A DNA stretch of 64,000 bases, taken from positions 2,666,001-2,730,000 of the forward strand of contig OU696579.1 in assembly GCA_916048095.2 (NCBI GenBank), read 5' to 3'. Within the stretch, counting starts at the first letter, position 1; every line of letters begins with the position of its first letter. This DNA comes from Sacculina carcini. Taxonomy: Eukaryota; Arthropoda; Thecostraca; Sacculinidae. Under the pieces are notes generated by a model. The model searched no databases. It saw nothing but the letters and a program-made list of their open reading frames with translations, and was not told where the DNA came from. The position numbers and the translations under genes are program-made. This document shows, piece after piece, positions 20,741 to 32,700 of this stretch.

Positions 20741-21315
20741 CTGAAACACACACACACACACGCATACACATGCGTTGATACGGAATGCCCACATTGTCTG
20801 CTGTGTGTGTGTATGCTTGTGCGTGTGCACCCATTTCGATGCACTACACAAGAGACGAATATTAACTAGGAAGTTACTTCAGCATATGTCATTGAATTCT
20901 ACGCATTCTTCAGACATGACCATGTCTTCTGAAAGACACACGAGATACTGAAGATGTAAGCGCATACACTAATTCTCCGGCTGACTTCTCTATATTGAAA
21001 AACGGCTGAACCGGAACAAGAATGATTCATTATCCCAACTTGTGTTTTATGGCTGTTTCTTCTCTCGACTTGTTTTCTGACTGGCACCCGGCCTCACACC
21101 AACCTCAATGGCAAACGCCACGCACGTGTGAGCGCACGTGATGTAGAGGACGGCGCGCCGCAGGAACTGGCTCGAGTGCGCCGCGTTTGTCGTCATCAGA
21201 CCAAACAGCGATGCCAGCGGCGCGTACGGCACCAGCACCAGCACAGTTTGCAGGGTTGCCAGACACAATAGCGACGCCAAAAACAGCGGGTTATTGTAGA
21301 AAGGCTGCCTAAACA

Positions 21316-21372
<57 letters not shown>

Positions 21373-22399
21373 GGTCATTTGGGACATGCTCTACAACGCA
21401 AGTTCTTTAAAGCACTCACACACATACAGACAACATACAAAGAACAAACTTACAGTACAGAAATCAACTAACGTTTCCGTAGATTTAACAAGTATTAAAG
21501 CCCACCAAACATACATACACACAGATCTACACATACTGTACTACATATACATGCGTTCAGGCTAAATTGCATTGGAATAAAAATCAAATGCATGTACGAA
21601 TAAATTTCTATATGCCAACATAATTCCCAACAACAAAGACACACCAGAACCTTGAAGATACCCCGCACATGTTTGTGTGTGTGTGAGAGTACAGTGGCAG
21701 TACCTGTAGGGCGGGCCGCGACTGTAGACAGTTGCTAGAAGCAGATACTGATAGCCGCTCACCCAGAAGACCACCGTGTTTTCCCAGCACAACACACGGC
21801 CGTGACCGCGACCTCCACTCAAACTGCCACTGGACACACCCACCGCATGATACCACGGCTGCAGCTCCAACAGCCACACAGACAACAACTGGCACACACA
21901 CACGGCCGCCACCTACGCACACACACATACACACACGCACTACACTACATTAAGACATGTATATCGCGCTTATCACGCGACGGCCTCAAAAGCGCTCACA
22001 CACACACAAACACACTCAAGCACAAGAGTCAAACACACACATACACACTCACACATACACACACACACACACACATACACACACACACACACTCACACAC
22101 ACACTCACACACACGCTCGCACAAACACCCTCTCACACACATATACAAACACTGACACAAGCACAAATCAAACATGCACACATACGCACATATACATAAT
22201 CACAAAAACACACCAACACACATATACATATTGAACACGCAGCATTCAGCCATACATTCTAACCTACAGTCATACAGTCATAAGGACAACATAAACCACA
22301 CAACAGACAAACAAATACATACATTCAAACAAGCTGACAAAGAACACAACACAACAACACACAGACAGCATATAATCGGAAGACATACAAACACAACAC

Positions 22400-22444
<45 letters not shown>

Positions 22445-25400
22445 TACACCAAACACATGTATACATAGCAGACAAAATTAAGAAACGATCAGACCTTATA
22501 ATCATTACTAATATATAGATTATTATTAAGACTGTAATAAGACTTAGGAAAGCATATTAGTATGTTTCTTGAAAAGAGGGAGAGATTTGTTTGATCGTAT
22601 TGAGGGAGAAAGCCTATTGTAGATACGAGGTCTTAAGATAGAGAAACAACGATTGTAGTGAGAATGCCTAGAAGGAAAGGAAGGTTCAACTAGAAGAAAA
22701 GGATCGTTAGAAGACCTAAGAGAAAGAGATGATGCTATATTTGACATTTGACAGAAGGTCATACAGGCAGGCTTGAGAAGAAGAGCTGAACGAATAATAA
22801 ACAAATACCATACTCAATAAGAGCCTTAATTGGAAGTACAGGGTGTTCCAAAAGAAACAGTGCACTGAACACGAGAAAGGATATTTATACATTTAAAATG
22901 TTTAAATGTAGTTGAAAATGTTTTCCCAAAAGATTTTAAATATTTTATTTAGATAATTTAATTATCTAATTTTAGATATTTATATTAAATATTCTTTTGT
23001 TTCAGGGAGAATGGTGCTTACCTTACAAGAAAGGATATTTAGTGTTGAAAATGTTCTCCGAGATGGTGGCAAATTCACAAAAGAAGTGCAAGAGTCATTT
23101 CTAGAAAAATTTGGTGCAGAACGTTTGCCGCATCGAAATTGTGTTTCCGCTTTGTTGCATAAGTTCAAAGAAACTGGAAGTGTTCAAGACAAACCCAAAA
23201 GTGGCCGCCTAAAAGTCGTTACAGATACAGTATTACAGAATGTTACCAACAAACTTCAGAGGAGCCCACGAAAGTATTTGAGGCGTTTGTCTCAAGAAAC
23301 TAGGATATCTCTAACATCAACTCACCGAGCAGTGCATCAACTTAAATTATTTCCATATAAAGTGCATGTTGTTCATGAACTGAAGCCTCAGGATTCAGAA
23401 AAACGCGTACTCTTCTGTCGGTGGTTTGAAAATTTTATTCTAGAGAAAGGTGAAAACATTTTAAACCATACATTCTTCAGTGATGAAGCATGGTTCCATT
23501 TGTCCGGGTACATGAACAGTCAGAACTCTAGAGTGTGGTCTACAATAAATCATCATGCTCTGTTTCAGAAGCCACTCCACGATCAAAAAGTTGGTGTTTG
23601 GTGTGCTTTGTCAAGGCGGCGTATAATTGGACCTATCTTTTTTGAAAACACCATCACATCTGATTGTTACATTCATAACATCCTGGAGCCATTTTTTGAT
23701 CAACTGACGGAACAAGAAAAGCAACAAGGCTGGTTTCAGCAAGATGGTACAACTGCACATACGGCTCGTGTCAGTATGGCTGCAGCTGGTGATGTCTTTG
23801 GGGATCGTGTGATCTCTCGTGGTTTGTGGCCACCTCGATCACCGGATTTAACACCTCCTGACTTTTATTTGTGGGGCAAATTGAAAGGCTCAGTGTATGC
23901 AGACAATCCTCGAACTACGGATGAACTGAAGCAGAAAATAACAAGTGTTATTCAAAACATCAAACCTGATGAACTTGAGTGTGTTTTTCAAAGCATGCAG
24001 CGTCGCGCTCGTTTATGTCTGCAGGTGAATGGCGCACACTTTCAACAGTTATTGTAGATCATATCTTACTGCACGAGTCAATCCTCAATCGTACTTTAGT
24101 TGATAAGGTATTAGATTTGTGAATATTTGCAATAAATAGTATGTTTCTGTGAGTTTTGTTTCTTTGGATTATTAGCATATTCCTACTGCACTGTTTCTTT
24201 TGGAACACCCTGTAGCATAAGTTTTTGTAGAAAACAAGAGACATGAACACCTGAAGGAAGACTAAATACCATACGACAAGCCTTATCTATAATAGATTGA
24301 AGTTTCCTAAGCTGGCGGTGGTTGAGAAATAGTAGAAGAGAACAGCAATACTGAATTTTACTAAAGATGAATTAATTGGCTAACTTATTGAATTGATTGG
24401 CTAATTAGATTAATTAATTGGCAGCAGAGGTACTTATATATCTACGAATAGAATATATACGCCCAAGTTGAAAGGTACAGCACCAAATAATGTCAGAGAT
24501 GTGTGAATCAAGAGAGTTATCAAGTATGACACCAAGACTACGTACATAGCGTTATAGATGCATAATAAGAGAAGTAGTACTATTAGAAGATGGGAAGAGA
24601 ATATGCTTGGTCTTATCAGGATTGAGTTTGAGATAACGAGTGAACGCCCATCTTTCTATATCATATATAATATAACTGACTGAAGAGTGAGAAATAGACA
24701 CGGACGAGAGAAGGATTTGAATGTCATCAGCGAATAATTTGAAATGACAAATCGTGAACAAATCACACACACGCAAACAACACACACACACACACACAAA
24801 CAAAAATTGACAGCACATCACAGCACAGCACTCAGCTGAAAACATGCCAAATTATAAAAACCAAAATTGACGTAACGCAAGTACAAGAAGAACTAAACAA
24901 TGAAGAAATAATTGAAAGCATCAAACAGAAGAATGCCAACATAGCGCAACACATCAAGTGTCCTCATGACTTTATACTCTTATTATTATTCTTATTCATA
25001 CACACACACACACGCATACACACAGCCACTCGCGCACCTGCAGCAGGATAGAGAGCAGTGTGGAGGCGGACAGGAGCGAGCCGGACGGCCGTCGCTTGTG
25101 CAGTCGCACTGCCGCGCCGGCGTAGCTCATCGTCACGGCCACCGTGGTCGTGATCAGCAGGTCGATGTAGAGAAACTGCGTGTCGCTCAGGTTGGACGCA
25201 CGCGAGTACAGCACCAGCACCGACACAAACTGAATGATGCTGTACAGCGCCATGTACTTGAACGTGGCGAAACTGGTGGCGAGAGCGCAGCGAGCCTCGC
25301 GCAGCAGCGCCGGCACACAGCCGATGTTGGCGGAGCGCGCGGTGAACGGCGCCGCCACCGACGCCTCGGCGTCCGACAGCGACACGCCAACATCGGCGGC

Positions 25401-25831
25401 GCGCAGTGACTCGCAGTCATTGGCACCGTCGCCGCACATGCCCACCGTGTAGCCGAGTCGCTGCCGCCACAAGGACACACGTACACGACACACAATCGTG
25501 CATACACCCATGCATAAACATCAACACGTATCAAACACCCACACACAAACATATCAAACACATGCACGTACCAAACACAAACATATCAAACACATACAAG
25601 TACCAAACACTCACTCACAAACATAGTGTATGCATATGCATTGACACACGCGCACACACGTATCAAACACACACACACACACACACACAAGCTGAAATGC
25701 ATATGGACCGTCCCTTTTCTAGATGCCTATTGCAAAACCGACCGAGCCAAGAGAAGCCGAGCACATCCAAGTCAACAAGAAAATAGTGGTAAAAAGCAGG
25801 AGACAATACTTCTGAACATGTTCAACATGAA

Positions 25832-25862
<31 letters not shown>

Positions 25863-26736
25863 TGTATGTGTGTGTGTTTAATGTATATGCCAATTGTTTT
25901 GTGTGAAATAGACTTGTATACACACATAGCAAACATGAATACAAAATCTCGCAAAATACTCTGATAAGAACCAAGTATAAAATTATCAAATATTACTAAT
26001 ACTTCTTAATGTGCAAATTTGGCAAAAATCTTCGTGTCTCACAGAGTGACGACACGGAATAATACGTGTACAAATCAAATTGAGACCACTTGAAAAAATC
26101 CAACCTGCAGTGATTCCACCAGCTGCGCCTTCTGTTCGGGCGTCATACGGGCGAAAATCGCGCCGCGCACCACCAGACGATCGACCATATCAGCAAAGTG
26201 TTGACGAATCACCCACCAGGAGCGTCCAGTTGTCACCAGATGATAGTCGGACGGCGAGTCAAACACACCAGCCATCGACACACTCACCTACACGCACACA
26301 CACACACACACAAGTAAAATATCAAGTATGATTACAATACAATTGTCAGACATTTAACCTTAAATATTACGTGACACAGCTGAATGTGATCGAGCTATGT
26401 AAAAGACACAATTTTAACATAACGATTAGCCAGCATAACGAAACTAAGTAGAGTTAATGAAGTAAAATTAATAGCAAAAATAATAATAAATAAACGGTCG
26501 ATTACTCCGCAGCTCACCTGTCCGTCGCCACTGCCATCATTAGCAGCAGCTGTCGGCTGCAGCTGGTCCTCGGGCAGCTGGTGATGGTCGTCAGCAGCTG
26601 CTCGGTAGAAGACAAGTTGCGCAGGCGCGTGGGCGGTGGGCGGCGACGCGTCGGCAATCACACATACACTGGCCGGTGATAGCAGGCCGCACTCACGACC
26701 AACACTGACCGCCGTCAGCAAATTGTCCCCTGACAT

Positions 26737-26798
<62 letters not shown>

Positions 26799-29700
26799 TG
26801 GCGGATACCTCAACTGCAACATCAAGCATACGAATACAAGCGAAACGACCTCGCTCATCCAGCTTTGTCAAACATACAACCAACACATTATAAACACAGC
26901 CGAGCCAACTTATCGACCCTCTGACTCACTGCTACACATCATCGCCACAAATAGACCACAACTGATCGACACGTTTAGAGTTGAACCAGGGAGATACGGC
27001 ACCCCTCACAACGCCACAATAGTGACCATGCGAACCGAACAAACGAAACGACACAACGAAAAAGGAAGCAAGACAATTTGCAAAAGACATTTGAACGACG
27101 TCGATTTTCATGAGTTAAATCTCAGTCTCCTAAACACTGACTGAACGCCAGTTTATGCGGCGAACGATGTACACGAAAAGTATTATTACTTTATCGAAAA
27201 AGTGATGAGCCACTTAGACATTGTTGCACCAATCCGACAGTACAAAATCAAACAATCGAAGCTGAACCGACATCCTTTATCGTTAGAATTACGAGAGAAA
27301 TAAAAGCAGAGAAAAGCTGCGTTGGCCGATGGTAAAACACAGGAATACAAAGAAATAAACCGCATTTGTCGAATCGCCATACGAAACGAGAAGGATGGTA
27401 ACATAAAAAAGTCATCGAAACGAAATCGACGACGAATAAAACGAAACGAAGTATTGAAGCTGACCCGGACGAACTGAACGACCAATATTTATCCATCGGA
27501 GAAAATACCTTACCCAATATTCCTCAACCAAATCAAGACATACCGATACGACTTTAACGAATAAACACAAACACTCTGGAGCTACGACCAATACGGATGG
27601 AGGACCTCTGGCAAATCATACGATCGCAGAAGAAGTCCACATATAACGACTCAAACGGAATATCTATGAAAACTATATGCCAATGCTTCGACGGAGTATC
27701 CCACATCCTACTTGACATTATCAACACCAGCATTACCAGTGGGCAGATGCCACAGAAGCTGAAGAACGCCACTATCATACCAATTCCCAAGGACAAAGCC
27801 AATGAAACACGACCTATTACCATCATGCCGCCTGTCACCAAGCTCATTGAAAAAGCTGTTCAGCTGCAACTTAACACATATATGGAAGATCATGATCTCT
27901 TGACTACGACCCAACATGCTTACAGAAGGATTATACAGAGGTATTCTACTGAAACTGCACTGGCCGTGGTGACTGATTATATTCTGGGAGCGATGGACCA
28001 GTTGACAGTATTGGTGGCCATCGACTTCTCCTAATGTTTCGACTTAATTCCCCACGAACGACTTTTCCACAAGCTAAAGGCGCACGGAATCGACAACACA
28101 TGGTTTGAACACTACTTGAAAAATTACACTCAACAAGTACAAATAGTCAAGTCTGACGGAGCTGTATCTACATCGAATACGCAAACGGTGAGACAACCGA
28201 TTTCAGTTTTCCAAGCAGGTAGTCTGAGCTGCCAACTCTTCAATATTTTTACAAACGACTTATCAACGACAATATCAACGAAAGTACGGTTACTACAGTA
28301 TGCAGACGACATCACCATATTAACCAGAGGAAGATGCGAACGAAAACACGAAATAATAGCCGAAATAGTAGCGGTATTTGCGCAGCAGGTAAGCGTAGCT
28401 CAGATGGCAGTCATTTTGATCGTTCGTTGATATGTTATCAATGCGGCAAGCCTGGACATAGGGCAAGAATGTGTCGCCAGCAAAAACCCTCAGCTGTATG
28501 CTACAGATGCGTAAAAGAAGGGCATGTCTCTTGGAATTGCAGCGAAGCATTGCCGTCGGGAAACGCGGACGGAGGAGAGACGTCAGCGCCGGTCTCTTCT
28601 CGTCAGTAAGCAAGGCGCTTCCCTGTGTGCAGCTTCTCGTCGATGGAGCGCGCCGGTCGGTGCTCATCGACACGGGGTGCTCCACTAGCATTGCGCATGT
28701 TTCCGCCTGCTCCCGGTGGATCAGAAAGAAAGCTAGCTTCGGCACAATAAATGGTCAGCGCGTTGTGTGCTCAGGCACTGGACAAGTGACTGTCCAATTG
28801 CCCGATGGTCGATCAGCACGAGTGGATGTTCTGGTGGTAGAGTTTTGACCGATCAATTGCGACATAGTCTTAGGAATGAACGGTATATCATCACTGGGAG
28901 GAGTAACTGTGACTTCCCCAGTTGATGTGGTTTTTGGTGATCGTGCTCATGAATCGTGTTTTGCCGCTGTGAGCTCAAATGTACACTGTGCAAGGTCGGC
29001 AAGTGATTGCGCAGATTTTTTGGCAAGGGTCCCTCAAGCGTGGAAGAAACGCAACCAAACTGGCCAGTACGTCCCACGTGACACAAAAGGTCCGAAACGA
29101 ATGTCGCATTTTGCCAGAAGAGTCAGACGTCCTGCTACCAAACGGCAAGCTAAAGCTTACACGCCATCAGGACATGGAGTCAATGAGCATTATCACCGCA
29201 CAGTCAAGTTTATTGCAGCCAGGAAAGACTGGAGTATCAACGAGGCGGTGTACAGACACAATGCTGCACTGCCTATCGGCTCGCAACCGGCTTCGTCACA
29301 GACAGACTTGCTCCTCAAGTATAGATCACGAGTTCGAGATGCCGACCCACAAAAGACGAAATCGAGCAACGTTGAGGCTGGTGGAGTCCCGCGTCATGTC
29401 GGTGATCTTAGGCCAAGAATTGTGAGAGAACAACGCGCTACTGCAGATCATGACGTCGCAGGCGACGGAGGCATGATTATTACTGTGGACCGAGCCGAAC
29501 ATGACAATGCTGGTGTTGAAAACGACGGTGAGCGGATGCTGAGACGATCAGAACGGATGAGAAGACCACCTCGACGATATTGTTGTGATTGAGATGACAT
29601 GTGTCATGTCATCTGGGAGGAGTGTAATTGCATGGACATGTGTGTGTATGTGTGTGTGTGTGTGTGCTTGTGTGAGTCGTGTGGTGTCGTATATTGTGAG

Positions 29701-32700
29701 TTATACACATGTGTGTATGTATGTGCGTATTTGCTGACCTGTTCTGCGAAGTGTTTGATTAGCATGTGTGTGCGTGTATGCGCGCGTATGTATGTGTGTA
29801 TGTGTGTGTGCGACTGCGTGTGTGTTTGTACAATATGCTGAGAGGAGTTCGGTGCGGCAGCACTGAAGCAGCCGGAAACCTGGTTGGAGAAGGGTGGCAG
29901 TGCGAATGTGAGTGTATCGCGGGGTCGTTGTGTTGCTGGTGGTGTTTGGTGTGGCTAGCGCAGGAGATGGAGGGTTGAATTGGTGTGGTGTTGTGGCATT
30001 TATTTCCCTTGTGTTTTTAGTCTAGAATTATACGTTCCCAATTTGTGTTTTTTTCTTTTTACAACCACAAGAAAGCATAGAACAATTCACGAGAATAGAG
30101 TTTTTTGAGAAGGACAAGCACAGACCACTTAAGGTGACATACACAAGTGCAAACAAAATTGAAACGGTCATGAGAAATGCAAAGAACTTGAGAGAGTAAA
30201 GATTTCAACAAGGTTTTCCTAAGCAGATATATTTTAGCGTGGAAAACACTAGGAATTGATGCGAGTTTAATATCACACGAGAGCGAGAAGACACGATGTG
30301 TATGCTACGAGCGCGCCAGCAAGAAGAAGGAAGACACGGGGTATCGAGCACAGTGACAGTGTCACACAATATGCATGCCAAGATTTGTGGCATGATATTT
30401 ACAATCAAACATGAGACACACATAAGAAGATATGATGAAATAAACTATATGGTACACAGATAAAATAACAATGTAATAATCAAACACACGGCGAAGTCGC
30501 GAACGCGGCGCAGTCGCTACACCACCTCCCCCCTATCTGTAGCGGGCCGGCAGTTGCACTGCGCGGCCGGAACGCGTGTAATGAACGACGGTGTCTCTGA
30601 CTAGCGGTGGCGCCGGCGCTGTAGAGTCCGAGGCGTTCTGCGGCGTCGCAGGCGCCGAGTGGTCGATGGCGTCGGTGGATGTCGGTGACGGTGTCGCGAC
30701 GTTCAGCTGCAGTGGGAGGTAGAAATTTCGTCCCCGACACGCGACGCGCCGTTGCTGGTGGACGGGGCGTGACGGTATCCAGTGTACCACCGTTGACGGG
30801 CGTTGACGAACACCACCGTTTTTACGGTTGACGCCGTCGGACGGGTTCTCCGTAGAATGGACTTTGGCGCGTCTGACCCTGGACTCTCACAGTGTGTCGG
30901 TGGTCGGTTGATGTGTGGGGATTGCCCGTCTTCACCCGGCGTAAGTTCCAGGTGAGCCGGAATACAGCGGTCAATGCTCACGCGGGTTTGACGGGCGCCG
31001 CTTCGGATGGCCAGCGTTTTCTCGTCGCGTTCGGCAACACTGAATGGTCCGCGGTAGACCGGCGACAGACCTGAGTGGCCGTCGGCACGAACAAAGACGT
31101 GCGTGCACGAACGAAGGGCGTGCGGCACGTGTGACTGGTGCTGTGTCTGGCGTGGCGGCGTCGGGCGAAGCTCATGCATGGCAGCTTTGAGTCGCTCACA
31201 AAACGTGATGGGTGACAATTCCGGTGCAGCGGAAGGTGTCACCAATTCACCTGGCAAACGAAGCGGCTCGCCGTAAACCAGTTCCGCACTGGAGCACCCG
31301 ATGTCGGTCTTGACGGCCGAGCGTATGCCGAGCAGCACCAGCGGGAGACGGTCGGTCCAGTTGTTGTTGTTGCAGGTCGCGCGCAAACTGGCCTTGAGCT
31401 GCCGGTGGGCCCGCTCAACGAGGCCGTTCGCCTGAGGGTGGTACGCTGTGGTGCGCTTCTTCTTGACACCCAGAAGCGTCATCAATGAGGACCACAACCG
31501 CGACTCGAATTGCGGACCTTGATCGCTCACGATCGAGTCGGGCACCCCGAAACGTGCGATCCACTGCCGCAGCAACGCCTTCGCGACATCCTCGGCTGTG
31601 GTGCGAGCCAGCGGAATTGCTTCGATCCATCGCGTGTAGCGGTCGATGATCGTCAGCATATGCGTGAACCCGTCTGAGGTCGGCAGGGGACCCACCAAGT
31701 CGATATGGAGGTCGGCGAATCGGCTGGATGGAGGGCGGAAGGCATGTGGTGCTGCACGCGTGTGTCGGTGTGTCTTGGCGCGTTGACACTGAAGGCATGT
31801 TCGAACCCAGCTCTGGACATCTTTTTTCAGTCCGCGCCACACGAACCGCTCGGCTACCATCTTCTGACTGGCGGCTACGCCCGGGTGTGCGAGGTCGTGG
31901 AGCAGGTTGAAGAACGGCCGCCGAAGTGCCGTCGGCAGCACTGGACGACACCGGCCGGTCGAGTAGTCGCACCACAGACGACGCCCGCAGTCGAGCGGCA
32001 CGTGCCTCAGCTTCAGGGAGTGATCCCCGTCAGCGGCCTGCACCAGCTGTAGCGTGTCGGCGTCCTCCTGTTGCGCGTCGGCCAGCGCTGAAAAATCGTC
32101 GAACGGCGGCGTCGGAGCGATCAGCATGCCGACGGTGCGCGAGAGGGCGTCGGCCACTGGGTTTTGCTCGCCGGGAACGTGTCTGATGTCCGACGTGAAT
32201 TGTGACACGTAGTCCAGATGGCGCACCTCCCGTGGCGAGTACGTGTCGGCTCCCGAACCGATGGCTGACGTGAGCGGCTTATGGTCGGTGAAAAGGGTGA
32301 AAGTTCGGCCCTCCAGCGTGTGGCGGAAGTGGCGCACGGCGCTGTACGCGGCCAACAGCTCCCTGCCGAACGTGCTGTAGCGCCTCTCGGTCGGTGTCAG
32401 TTGTCGCGAGTGGAAGCTCAGTGGCCTCCAGACTCCGTCGACGTACTGGTGCAGTACACCACCGACTCCTGTGGCGGACGCGTCTACCTGCACGCTCAGT
32501 GGGGCCCCGGTGACCGGGAAGGCCAGCTGCACGATGTCGGTGAGTGCTCGTTTGGCCCGGGAGAAAGCATCTCGGGCGTCCGGCGTCCATGTGACCGGCT
32601 TCTGTGAGCGCTTCGTCCTCGTGTCGATTAGCGCGTGTAGTGGGGCGAGCAGTTGGGATGCCTGCGGTATCAGCCGGTGGTAGAACGTTACCATCCCGAT

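Larger units (their letters stand above)
22530..24850 (-). mobile_element. LINE fragment split by a mariner element
   Basis: The minus strand shows an RT palm/thumb remnant with [13 protein letters not shown] and [18 protein letters not shown] (24750-24590). It continues through 24215 and resumes at 22836-22540 ([29 protein letters not shown]). It is degenerate. A different LINE-like scrap with [18 protein letters not shown] follows at 24855-24965 on the plus strand. Confidence 0.7.

Noticed and set aside
31705..32186. Plus-strand frames inside the Gypsy pol
   Set aside because: Shadows of the minus-strand pol in GC-rich DNA.
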